This document shows, in pieces, positions 9,101 through 16,819 of a stretch of 46,722 bases of DNA. The translations under genes and the position numbers were made by a program. The DNA is from Specibacter cremeus (GTDB taxonomy: Bacteria; Actinomycetota; Actinomycetes; Actinomycetales; Micrococcaceae): contig NZ_RWKQ01000025.1 in NCBI RefSeq assembly GCF_003946885.1, positions 912 to 47,633 of the forward strand. Reading direction: 5' to 3'. Position 1 is the first letter of the stretch. Each line of letters begins with the position of its first letter. The notes under the pieces were generated by a model, which made no database searches, had not been told where the DNA came from, and saw only the letters and a list, made by a program, of their open reading frames with translations.

Positions 9101-9439
9101 GCCGTGATCGAGAGGTTCAAGTCCGGCGCCGCGCCCGTGTTCCTGATCAGCCTGAAGGCCGGCGGCTTCGGCCTGAATCTGACCGAGGCGGACTACGTGT
9201 TCCTGCTCGACCCCTGGTGGAATCCGGCCACGGAGAACCAGGCCGTGGACCGCACGCACCGGATCGGCCAGACGAAGAACGTGATGGTCTACCGGCTGGT
9301 CGCCAAGGAAACGATCGAGGAGAAGGTCATGGCGTTGAAGGAGCGCAAGGCGAAGCTGTTCGCCTCCGTCATGGACGACGACGCCATGTTCGCCTCGGCG
9401 CTGACCGCCGACGACGTCCGCGGCCTGTTCGACGCCTGA
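6104..9439 (+). CDS. SWIM zinc-finger SNF2-family helicase
   Basis: A 1111-residue DEAD/H-box ATPase of the bacterial SNF2 class. A SWIM zinc-binding motif near the N-terminus has Cys79, Cys81, Cys87 and His89 (CSCPVGENCKH). A long middle region follows. The ATPase core starts near residue 650, with Walker A LADDMGLGKT (about 672-682), the DEAQ box in LILDEAQF (about 772-778), SQFTSFL (about 967) and motif VI DRTHRIGQ (about 1048). These proteins translocate on DNA and remodel protein-DNA or RNA polymerase complexes; the exact cellular role is unknown. The gene has no ribosome-binding site and may be leaderless. A repeat cluster starts 7 nt after its stop. Confidence 0.95.
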   Translation: MIVPVLPSVTAYAIAALVGPAAYARGKEYAGAGHVFDVLWDDDELALHGRVQGHGRTAYWTSVWFTEGRHGIAADFGDCSCPVGENCKHVAALLLTVAGHSNGTLAVADASADPDPWERQLSSLLPPARGQETGRPDHRHGALVPMALQFEVLEQAANPYVRPSAPLAPTVALGVRPVSMGERGNWVRGQLTWDNLRYTYYGSELNPVHRDWLNVFRALHVAGRQYHQMEKWITLDAFNSPLLWQLLAQARQIGVELVTSRKSTVVTLHDTSAVTLDVLESDDGGLRLSPQVTAGDARLEARDVGVIGAPAHGLFWSVGDPGSPLQARDIALAPLAEPLDETLRAFVANRSVVDIPATGRERFLADYYPLLRQRTHVGSSDGSATLPAIEDPVLVLTATHAATKQTPALELRWHWEYPVGGNAVRRPMVDDGSAYRNTVFEEHLLETVTEALAPFPPSCRETFPHAPNLYPGSNEPVRLRDVTAARFSTEALPALARIEHVRIDTSGSAPDYTELSGTPQIGISTRGTDDHDWFDLGVTVTIDGTDIPFDQLFRALAAGEEHLMLPNGHYFPLDQPEFHQLRKLIEEARSLQEPGESLKISRYQAGLWDELAELAATAEQAAAWRSSVEGLLNLAELPATPAPETLRAELRPYQQEGFTWLAFLREHGLGGVLADDMGLGKTLQTLALVSHAKKHDDGMSPFLVVAPTSVVGNWAAEAAKFTPDLAVAMVAETFAKSGLSASALAGAADVVITSYALFRIDYAAYAAQEWSGLILDEAQFVKNHVTKASQNARRFPAPFKLAITGTPLENNLMELWSLFAITAPGLFPSSGNFADYYRKPVEKDGDADRLKQLRRRIRPLIMRRTKEAVAKELPAKQEQVLELDLAPRHRTLYQRHLQRERQKVLGLLGDMDKNRFAIFRSLTTLRMLSLDASLVDVKYASTPSSKLDVLFEQLDDVLAEGHRALIFSQFTSFLSKAAERLAAAGVEYAYLDGKTTRRAAVIERFKSGAAPVFLISLKAGGFGLNLTEADYVFLLDPWWNPATENQAVDRTHRIGQTKNVMVYRLVAKETIEEKVMALKERKAKLFASVMDDDAMFASALTADDVRGLFDA

Positions 9440-9445
9440 CCGCCC

Positions 9446-9574
9446 CCGGTTGTCGAGCTTGTCGAGACTCCCGCTGGTCGAGCTCGTCGAGACCCCCGCT
9501 GGTCGAGCCTGTCACACCGGATTTCGACAAGCTCAATCACCGGTGGTCGAGCTTGTCGAGACCCCCGCTGGTCG
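9446..9574. repeat. Cluster of dispersed REP-like repeats
   Basis: About five units in both orientations, mostly the GGTCGAGCTTGTCGAGAC variant plus one inverted copy near 9519-9543. It starts 7 nt after the helicase stop. The rest of 9440-9652 holds no gene. Confidence 0.85.
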
Positions 9575-9652
9575 CGCAGCCGTCATCGGATGCGCGCATC
9601 CGTGTGACACTGGATCCCTAAGCCCCCATCGTCGCACGAATCGAGAACCCGC

Positions 9653-10921
9653 ATGGCGCACGCCCGCCGCAACCAAACCGTCCTGGTCGCAGGCCAGCTG
9701 CTCTCCGGCGTTGGCGTGGCCTCCGGCATCTCCGTCGGCGGGATCCTGGCCGCCGAGTTGACGGGGACGACGGCGGCGTCCGGCTTCGTGCAGACCGCCT
9801 CGACGCTGGGCGCCGGGCTCGTGGCCGTCCCGCTGGCGCGGTTGGCCGTGCGGCGCGGCCGGCGCTGGGCGCTGGCCGCGGGGTTCGCGCTCGGCGCGGT
9901 GGGTGCGGCCCTGGTGCTGCTGGCCGCGGCGCTGGGCCAGTTCTGGCTGATGGCCGCCGGCATGCTGTTCTTCGGTTCGGCCACGGCGTCCGGGTTGCAG
10001 GCACGCTACGCCGCGGTGGACGGCGCACCGCCGGAGACGTCCGGGCGGGCCATGTCGATCGTCATCTGGGCCACGACCGTGGGATCCGTGGCCGGCCCGA
10101 ACCTGTCCGAACCGGGCCGCCGGCTGGGCGCGTCGCTCGGCATGGCCGTGCCGCTGGCCGGGCCGTTCCTGTTCTCCCTGGTCGCGTTCACCACGGCCGC
10201 GCTGGTCCTGGCCGTGTTCTTCCTGGGCGTCCCGCGGTCTGCAGGAGGCGGCGCACCCGCGCAGGCGAGTACCGCCGTCGTGCCCGTCCAACGGCTCGGC
10301 GCGTGGGTGGCGCTGCGGGTGGCCGCACGCAATCCGCGGGCGTTGTTCGGGTTGGTCGCGGTCACGTGCGGGCACATGATCATGGTCGGCGTGATGGTCA
10401 TGACGCCGGTTGCGATGGACCACGACGGGCACTCGCTGCAGGTCATCGGCATCGTGATCAGCCTGCACATCCTGGGCATGTACGCGGCGAGCCCGCTGTT
10501 CGGCGCCCTGGTGGACCGGGTCGGCGCGGCGCGCGTCATCGGCGTGGGCGTCGTGATCTTCCTGGCCGCCATCGCCGTGGGCGTCATCAACGCCCACCGG
10601 GGCGAGCCCTTGCTGATGTCCGTGGGGCTCATTCTGCTCGGGCTGGGCTGGTCCGCCTCGCTGATTGGCGGGTCCTCGCTGCTGAGCCGGTCCGCGCCGG
10701 AGCACATCCGCGTCCCGTTGCAGGGCGCGAACGACATGCTCATGAATTTCGGTGCCGCTGCCATGGCCGCCCTCGCCGGACCCGTACTGGCCGCCGGCGG
10801 TTTCCTGTGGGTTAACCTGATGGCGCTTGTGGTGCTGCTTCCGGTCATTGTGCTGGGCCTGCGGTTGCGACGGACGACGCCGGCACACCCGGAGGTGCCT
10901 CAGGTCGCCGACCGCCGGTGA
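9653..10921 (+). CDS. MFS transporter
   Basis: A 422-residue protein with about 12 hydrophobic segments and the MFS layout of two six-helix halves around a loop near residues 195-215 (rich in Gly/Ala). LARLAVRRGRRWAL matches the cytoplasmic loop 2-3 motif, and FGALVDRVGAARVIG its repeat in the second half. Substrate is unknown; drug efflux is possible from the general composition. It has no operon partner. Its TGA stop codon lies inside a dispersed repeat, so the last residues may have been altered by repeat insertion. Confidence 0.85.
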   Translation: MAHARRNQTVLVAGQLLSGVGVASGISVGGILAAELTGTTAASGFVQTASTLGAGLVAVPLARLAVRRGRRWALAAGFALGAVGAALVLLAAALGQFWLMAAGMLFFGSATASGLQARYAAVDGAPPETSGRAMSIVIWATTVGSVAGPNLSEPGRRLGASLGMAVPLAGPFLFSLVAFTTAALVLAVFFLGVPRSAGGGAPAQASTAVVPVQRLGAWVALRVAARNPRALFGLVAVTCGHMIMVGVMVMTPVAMDHDGHSLQVIGIVISLHILGMYAASPLFGALVDRVGAARVIGVGVVIFLAAIAVGVINAHRGEPLLMSVGLILLGLGWSASLIGGSSLLSRSAPEHIRVPLQGANDMLMNFGAAAMAALAGPVLAAGGFLWVNLMALVVLLPVIVLGLRLRRTTPAHPEVPQVADRR

Positions 10922-11102
10922 TTGAGCCCGGTGATTGAGCCTGTCGAAATCACCGGAGTCTGACAGGCTCGACCACCGTTGATTGAGCCTGTCGAAATCA
11001 CTGGGTCTCGCTCCCCAGCGGCTCCCACTGCTCGCAGGCTCGCAGCGGGTCCCTCGCCGCTGTGGGCCCAGGCTCGACCAACGGCGACAGGCTCGACCAC
11101 CG
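10914..11102. repeat. Cluster of dispersed REP-like repeats between convergent genes
   Basis: Several GGTGATTGAGCC and inverted GGCTCGACCACC units between the MFS gene and the epimerase-like gene. The cluster includes a longer form with an inserted block (about 11008-11080, CTCGCTCCCCAGCGGCTCC...). That block is partly shared with 42889-42932. Confidence 0.85.
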
Positions 11103-11103
11103 C

Positions 11104-12606
11104 TCAACGCGACCCGAGCACGTGGCGCAGCGCCGCCTCGACGGTCGAGTCGCGGAACGCGTACCCGGTGCCCTCAATCCTGGCGGAGGAGATGCGCTGG
11201 TCGGCGAGCGCCAACTCCTGAGCGCCCTGCTTCCCCAGCAGCAGCCGCGGCCCGAAGTCCGGGACCTTCAGCACGGCCGGGCGGTGCACGGCCCGGGCCA
11301 CGGCCTTGGCCAGCCGGTCGGCCGTCACGGGGGTCGGCGCCACGGCGTTGACGGGCCCCGCCACGGCGTCGTTGAGCACGGCGTGGGCGTAGATCCCGGC
11401 GATGTCATCGATGCCGATCCAGCTCTGCCACTGGTCCTTCCCGACGGGGCCGCCCAGCCAGGCCACGAACAACGGGAGCAGCCGTTGCAGCACACCGCCG
11501 GCAGGGGTGAGTACGAGTCCGGTGCGCACGTTGACCACGCGCACACCCGCGTCGGACGCCACGGCACAGGCCCCCTCCCAGGCCTGGCACACGCGTGCCA
11601 AAAAATCGGTGCCCGCCGGCGCGTCCTCGGTCAGCGGTGTCGCGTGGCGTTGCGCCGCCCCGCCGACGGCGCCGTGCGGCCGGGACCCGTAGTAGCCCAC
11701 CGCGGACGCGTTGACCAGGGTCCGCGCCCGGCCGTCCACGGACAGCCGGGCCAGGGCCGCCGCCAGCAGCGCCGTGCTGTCGACCCGGCTGTGCAGGATG
11801 AGGTCCTTCGTGTGGGGCGTGAACCGGCCACCGATCGGGTGCCCGGCCAGGTTCACCACGGCGTCGCAATCGGCCAGGGCCGCATCGTCCAGTACGCCGG
11901 CGGCGGGATCCCACGAGATCTCGTCCGGCATGCGCGGGGGGCGCCGCACCAGCCGCAGCACCCGGTGCCCGCCACCGCCCAGGAGCGCGCACACCTGGGT
12001 GCCGATCAGCCCGGACGCGCCGGCCACCACGACCGTCCGCGGCCCCACGGCGTGCGCGGCATGGAAGTCGAGGTCGTCGTGCAGCTGCCGTTCCCGGAAC
12101 GCGAAGAACCGCCCCAGCTCGGTCTCGAAGCGGCGGCGCGTCAGCGGATTGTCGGCCAGCCGGGGGATCTCGTAGTCGATCCGGTCCGTGATGATCGTAG
12201 AGGCCGCCGTCGCGCCAGAACCAGTGCCGTCGGTGAACAGGTGCCGGTGCGTCCAGCTGGTCAGCGGCCCACCCGTCATGACGTCGGTGAAGCTCTCGCC
12301 CGGGACCAGCTCGGTGTGCAGGGCCTCCCAGTGCACCTCCGGGCGGAGGATGTCCAGCCCCCGCAACGAGCGGGGCAGCAGTCCCGTGGCGGAAGCCGCC
12401 GTCGAACCCAGCCACAACCCCAGCCGGCCCGGGGCGGCGACCCCGACCACCGCCGTCGACCCCGGCTCGATGCCACGGCTCGGTTCCCGGACCACCGAGC
12501 CGGCGAACGGCGGGTTGAGCCGGACCAGCGCGCCGGGGCGCGTGAACCATTCGAAGACCCGCGCGCGCGGGTAGGGCAGGGCGGCGGTGTACGTGAACGT
12601 TGGCAT
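11104..12606 (-). CDS. TIGR01777-family epimerase-like oxidoreductase with N-terminal SRPBCC domain
   Basis: About 500 residues in two parts. Residues 1 to about 185 look like an SRPBCC/START ligand-binding fold (TYTAALPYPRARVFEWFTRP near the start). From about 191 there is an extended SDR/epimerase domain with VVVAGASGLIG, a GYYGS active-site segment near 313 and SWIGIDDIAGIYAHAV. This fusion is common in actinobacteria and resembles YfcH/SulA-type proteins in its second half; the substrate is not known. The ATG at 12606 has GGGAGG close upstream and avoids overlap with the divergent hen1. Its stop is directly next to a repeat cluster. Confidence 0.87.
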   Translation of the reverse strand: MPTFTYTAALPYPRARVFEWFTRPGALVRLNPPFAGSVVREPSRGIEPGSTAVVGVAAPGRLGLWLGSTAASATGLLPRSLRGLDILRPEVHWEALHTELVPGESFTDVMTGGPLTSWTHRHLFTDGTGSGATAASTIITDRIDYEIPRLADNPLTRRRFETELGRFFAFRERQLHDDLDFHAAHAVGPRTVVVAGASGLIGTQVCALLGGGGHRVLRLVRRPPRMPDEISWDPAAGVLDDAALADCDAVVNLAGHPIGGRFTPHTKDLILHSRVDSTALLAAALARLSVDGRARTLVNASAVGYYGSRPHGAVGGAAQRHATPLTEDAPAGTDFLARVCQAWEGACAVASDAGVRVVNVRTGLVLTPAGGVLQRLLPLFVAWLGGPVGKDQWQSWIGIDDIAGIYAHAVLNDAVAGPVNAVAPTPVTADRLAKAVARAVHRPAVLKVPDFGPRLLLGKQGAQELALADQRISSARIEGTGYAFRDSTVEAALRHVLGSR

Positions 12607-12672
12607 GGGACCTCCCGGGGCGCTCCCTCCCATCATGCCCCCTCCCGGCGGCCATCCTGCAAGAATGGGCCA

Positions 12673-14100
12673 ATGTACGTCACCATCACCGCGACCGGCC
12701 GGCACGCCGGGGACCTGACGTTCCTGCTGCACAAGCATCCGGACCGCGTCCACGTCCGGGACCTGTCGGTCGGGCGCGCCCACGCGTTCACCACCGAACT
12801 GCAACAGGACAGGTGCACGGTGGCGCTGCTGCTGGAGGTGGACCCGGTGGGACTGGTCCGGGGCGCCACCCGGGAGTCGTTCACGCTGGGCCAGTACGTC
12901 AACGACCGCCCCTATGCGGTGTCATCGCTGCTGGTCGTGGCCGTCCGGCGCATGTTCAGCACGGCCCTGGCCCGCACCTGCGCGGCGCGGCCGGAGCTCG
13001 TCGACGAACCCCTCAACCTTGCGGTGCACCTCCCCGCCCTGCCCTCCACGGGCGGCGAAACGCTGGTGCGGGACCTGTTCGAGCCGCTCGGCTGGACCGT
13101 CGACGCGACCGCCCTCCCGCTCGACCCGGCCATCCCGGCGTGGGGCCGGTCACGCTACCTCGACGCCACGCTGACGGCCACGCTCACGGTTGCGGACGCC
13201 CTGGCCCACCTCGTCGTCCTGCTGCCGGTGCTCGACGACGCCAAGCACTACTGGGTCGACGAGGCGGAGATCGCGAAACTGCAGCACGCCGGCGGCGACT
13301 GGCTGGCGACGCATCCGCAGCGGGACCTCATCGCGCACCGCTACCTCGCCCACCGGCGCGACTATGTGGACACGCTGCTGGAGCGCCTCGGCGACGTCGC
13401 CGGTACGGCTGAGCGCACGACGCCGGACACGGCCCGGGTGCCCCGGTCCGCCTCCCCCTCGACTCAGGAGCCGCCGACTCGGGAAACGCTGGCTCACCGG
13501 CGCCGGGGTGCCGTATTGGCGGCGCTGCGCGACCTCGGGGCGGCCACGATCGTGGACATGGGTTGCGGGCCCGGGGCGCTGCTCGGTTGGCTGGTGCGGA
13601 ACCCGGCCAACACGCGCGTTGTCGGGGCGGACGTGTCGGCGGGCGCCCTGGCGAAGGCGGAGCGCGGCCTGAACCTGGACCGGATGCCGGACACGCAGCG
13701 GGCCAAGCTGGCGTTGCTGCAGTCCTCGCTCACCTACCGCGACGACCGGCTGGCCGGGTTCGACGCCATGGTGCTCATGGAGGTCGTCGAGCACCTGGAC
13801 GCGGACCGGCTGCCGGCGCTGGAGCGCAACGTGTTCGCCCACGCCCGGCCACGGCACGTGCTCGTGACGACGCCGAACCGGGAGTACAACGTGCTGTACC
13901 CGCGGCTCACGGCCGGCGGCCTGCGGCACACGGACCACCGGTTCGAGTGGACCCGGGCCGAGTTCTCCGGCTGGGCGGAGCCGCTGGCGGCCGCCCACGG
14001 CTACACCGTCCGGTTCGCGGGGATCGGCGACGCCGACGACACCCACGGCACGCCCACGCAGATGGCCGTGTTCACCCGTAAAGACAAGGAAACAGCATGA
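12673..14100 (+). CDS. hen1: Bacterial Hen1, 3'-terminal RNA ribose 2'-O-methyltransferase
   Basis: A 475-residue protein of the bacterial Hen1 family, which methylates the 2'-OH at the broken 3' end of an RNA before Pnkp repairs it, marking it against further cleavage. The N-terminal half matches the Hen1-specific domain that helps activate the Pnkp ligase. The C-terminal half is an AdoMet methyltransferase with VDMGCGPGALLG (about 293) and the Mn-binding EVVEHL (about 369-374), then TPNREYN and HTDHRFEW. Its stop overlaps the pnkp start (ATGA), the usual Hen1-Pnkp operon arrangement. AAGAAT lies 6 nt before the ATG and there is no obvious ribosome-binding site. Confidence 0.95.
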   Translation: MYVTITATGRHAGDLTFLLHKHPDRVHVRDLSVGRAHAFTTELQQDRCTVALLLEVDPVGLVRGATRESFTLGQYVNDRPYAVSSLLVVAVRRMFSTALARTCAARPELVDEPLNLAVHLPALPSTGGETLVRDLFEPLGWTVDATALPLDPAIPAWGRSRYLDATLTATLTVADALAHLVVLLPVLDDAKHYWVDEAEIAKLQHAGGDWLATHPQRDLIAHRYLAHRRDYVDTLLERLGDVAGTAERTTPDTARVPRSASPSTQEPPTRETLAHRRRGAVLAALRDLGAATIVDMGCGPGALLGWLVRNPANTRVVGADVSAGALAKAERGLNLDRMPDTQRAKLALLQSSLTYRDDRLAGFDAMVLMEVVEHLDADRLPALERNVFAHARPRHVLVTTPNREYNVLYPRLTAGGLRHTDHRFEWTRAEFSGWAEPLAAAHGYTVRFAGIGDADDTHGTPTQMAVFTRKDKETA

Positions 14101-16643
14101 TCCTGGGCATCCCCGAACTGTCGCTGGTCGTGCTGGTCGGCGCAACCGGCGCCGGCAAGTCGACGTTCGCGCGGGAGCATTTCGGCCCGTTCGAGGTCAT
14201 CTCGAGCGACCACTGCCGCGGGCTCGTCTCCGACGACGAGAACAGCCAGGACGCCACACGGGCCGCGTTCGAGGTGCTGAATTTCATCGCGGGAAAACGC
14301 CTGGCCGCAGGGAAACTGACGGTCGTCGACGCCACGAACGTGCAACGGCACGCCCGGCAGGAACTGGTCGAGCTGGCCCGCGCCCACGACGTGCTGCCCG
14401 TGGCGATCGTGCTCGACCTGCCCGAAAGCGTCTCACTGGCGCGCGACCGGGGGCGCGCCGACAGGTCACTGGGCGCCGCCGTCGTGCATCGCCAAAAGGA
14501 CCAGCTGCGCCGCTCGCTGCGCGGGCTGGCGCGCGAGGGCTTCCGCGCCGTGCACGTGCTGCGGACCGAGGAGGAGGTGCGGGGCGTGAGGATCGAGCGG
14601 CAGCGGCTGCTCACCGACGCCAGGCATGAGCACGGCCCGCTGGACGTGATCGGCGACGTGCACGGGTGCCTCGGGGAGTTGGCGGCGCTGCTGGCGAAGC
14701 TTGGGTACGTGGTGGGGACGGACGACGACGGGCGTCCGGTCGATGCGAGCCACCCGGAGGGGCGCCGGGCCGTGTTCCTGGGCGACCTGGTGGACCGCGG
14801 GCCGGATTCGCCCGGCGTGCTTCGGCTGGCCATGGGCATGACGGCCAACGGCCACGCGTATGCCGTGCCCGGGAACCACGAACACCGGCTGGTGCGCGCC
14901 CTGGACGGCAAGAAGCCGAACCTGGACCACGGGCTGGCGGAGACGCTCGAGCAGCTCGGCCGCGAGCCGGCGGAGTTCCGGCGCGCCGTGCGGGGCTGGT
15001 GTTACGGGCTGGTCTCACATCTGGTGTTCGACGACGGGCGGTTGGTGGTGGCCCATGCCGGGTTGAAGGAGGACTACCACGGGCGCAGCTCGGGCCGGGT
15101 GCGCAGCTTCGCGTTGTACGGCGACACGACCGGCGAGATCGACGAGGACGGGCTGCCCGTGCGCTATCCGTGGGCGCAAGAGTACCGCGGCGCGGCGATG
15201 GTGCTGTACGGCCACACGCCCGTGGCCGAGGCCCGCTGGTTGAACAACACGATGTGCCTGGACACGGGCGCCGCATTCGGCGGATCGCTGACCGCGCTGC
15301 GGTACCCGGAGCGGGAGCTCGTGTCCGTGCCGGCCGAACGCGTCTGGAGCGAGCCGATCCGCCCGCTGGGTGGTGCGGCGCGCCCGGAGGATGAGTTGAG
15401 GCTCGACGACGTCGTGGGCCGCCGCGTTGTCGATTCCCCGCTGCATGGCCGGGTCAGCGTGCGGGAGGAGAACGCGGCCGGGGCGTTGGAGGTCATGAGC
15501 CGGTTCGCGCTCGCCCCGAAGTGGCTCGGGTACCTGCCGCCGACCATGGCCCCGGTGGGCACGAGCCCGCTGGACGGGTTCCTGGAGCACCCGGCCGAGG
15601 CGTTCGGCGCGTATGCGGCCGCCGGTGTGGGCCACGTGATCTGCGAGGAGAAGCACATGGGCTCGCGGGCGGTCGTGCTGTTGTGCCGGGACGCTTCGGT
15701 GGCCCGGCGCCGGTTCAACGCGTCCGGCGGGGAGACCGGGGTGGTGTACACGCGCACCGGACGAGCGTTTTTTGACTCGCCGCTGACGGAGTCCCTGTTG
15801 GGCCGGATGCGGTCGGCCGTCGCCGCGGCGGGCCTGTGGGACGAGCTCGGCACCGACTGGATCCTGCTCGACGGCGAGATGCTGCCGTGGTCGTTGAAGA
15901 CCGGGGACCTGCTGCGGGACACGTACGCGTCCACGGGCGCGGCCGCCCGGGGTGCGCTGTCCGCCGCCGCGGCCGGGCTGGCCCAGGCGTCCGGGCGCGG
16001 CCTGGACGTGGCCGCGTTGCAGTCCCGCGTTGCGTCCCGTTCGTCGAATGCCGACGCGTTCACGGCCGCGTACCGCAACTATGTGTGGCCCACCGACGGG
16101 CTGGACGGCGTGCAGTTTGCCCCGTTCCAGGTCCTGGCGACCGAGGGCGCGTCCTGGTATACGTCTTCGCATGCCTGGCACCTGGACGTGGCGGACCGGC
16201 TGGTCGCGGCGGATCCGGCCACGTTCCGGACCACTGCCCGTTTGGTGGTCGACCCGTCGTCGCCGGAGTCCGTGGCCTCCGGAATTGATTGGTGGCTGGA
16301 CCTGACCGGCGCCGGCGGCGAGGGCATGGTGGTCAAGCCGCTGGAGAACCACGTGGTTCTCCAGCCGGGCTCCGGCCGCGCGGGCCCCGTCCAGCCCGGC
16401 GTGAAGGTGCGCGGGCGCGAATACCTGCGCATCATCTACGGCCCGGACTACACGGAGCCGGACAACCTGCGCCGGTTGAAGGAGCGGAGCCTGAACCACA
16501 AGCGGTCGCTGGCCCTCCGCGAGCATGCGCTCGGCCTGGAATCCCTGGACCGGCTGGTGGCAGGCGAGCCGCTGTGGCGCGTCCACGAGGCCGTGTTCGG
16601 CGTGCTGGCACTGGAGTCGGAGCCCGTGGACCCGAGGTTGTAG
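14097..16643 (+). CDS. pnkp: Polynucleotide kinase-phosphatase (RNA repair, with ligase domain)
   Basis: An 848-residue three-domain RNA-repair enzyme. The kinase P-loop GATGAGKST is at residues 14-22. The metallophosphatase motifs are DVIGDVHG (about 182), GDLVDRGPDS (about 228) and GNHE (about 258). The adenylyltransferase has the nucleotidyl-lysine motif EEKHMGSR (about 517), and EGMVVKP lies near 740. Known bacterial Pnkp proteins heal 5'-OH and 2',3'-cyclic phosphate ends and seal them only together with Hen1. All catalytic motifs look intact and length is normal. It overlaps hen1 by four bases. A long hairpin lies downstream at 16674-16741. Confidence 0.96.
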   Translation: MILGIPELSLVVLVGATGAGKSTFAREHFGPFEVISSDHCRGLVSDDENSQDATRAAFEVLNFIAGKRLAAGKLTVVDATNVQRHARQELVELARAHDVLPVAIVLDLPESVSLARDRGRADRSLGAAVVHRQKDQLRRSLRGLAREGFRAVHVLRTEEEVRGVRIERQRLLTDARHEHGPLDVIGDVHGCLGELAALLAKLGYVVGTDDDGRPVDASHPEGRRAVFLGDLVDRGPDSPGVLRLAMGMTANGHAYAVPGNHEHRLVRALDGKKPNLDHGLAETLEQLGREPAEFRRAVRGWCYGLVSHLVFDDGRLVVAHAGLKEDYHGRSSGRVRSFALYGDTTGEIDEDGLPVRYPWAQEYRGAAMVLYGHTPVAEARWLNNTMCLDTGAAFGGSLTALRYPERELVSVPAERVWSEPIRPLGGAARPEDELRLDDVVGRRVVDSPLHGRVSVREENAAGALEVMSRFALAPKWLGYLPPTMAPVGTSPLDGFLEHPAEAFGAYAAAGVGHVICEEKHMGSRAVVLLCRDASVARRRFNASGGETGVVYTRTGRAFFDSPLTESLLGRMRSAVAAAGLWDELGTDWILLDGEMLPWSLKTGDLLRDTYASTGAAARGALSAAAAGLAQASGRGLDVAALQSRVASRSSNADAFTAAYRNYVWPTDGLDGVQFAPFQVLATEGASWYTSSHAWHLDVADRLVAADPATFRTTARLVVDPSSPESVASGIDWWLDLTGAGGEGMVVKPLENHVVLQPGSGRAGPVQPGVKVRGREYLRIIYGPDYTEPDNLRRLKERSLNHKRSLALREHALGLESLDRLVAGEPLWRVHEAVFGVLALESEPVDPRL

Positions 16644-16673
16644 GCGGGGGCGGCCCGCACCCCTCCCCTGCGC

Positions 16674-16741
16674 CGAGTCAGACCGAACGCTGCATGTCAG
16701 ACCGAACGCTCGGGCTGACATGCAGCGTTCGGTCTGACTCG
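16674..16741. terminator. Long perfect hairpin after pnkp
   Basis: Arms 16674-16700 and 16715-16741 pair perfectly over 27 bp around a 14-nt loop. A 13-nt stretch (GTCAGACCGAACG) also occurs twice as a direct repeat within it. It sits 30 bp after the pnkp stop and before the next + strand gene, as expected for a terminator. Confidence 0.75.
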
Positions 16742-16819
16742 CGGCAACACCTTGTCGCGCCCCCTTGCTAGATTCAGGTACGAGCCGGGATCCGCCCGGC
16801 CCGAAGGTGGAGGCGCCCT

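Noticed and set aside
9446-9574. Repeat cluster considered as a CRISPR array.
   Set aside because: Units are in both orientations, spacers are irregular and very short, and no cas gene is near. The same unit is dispersed through the window.
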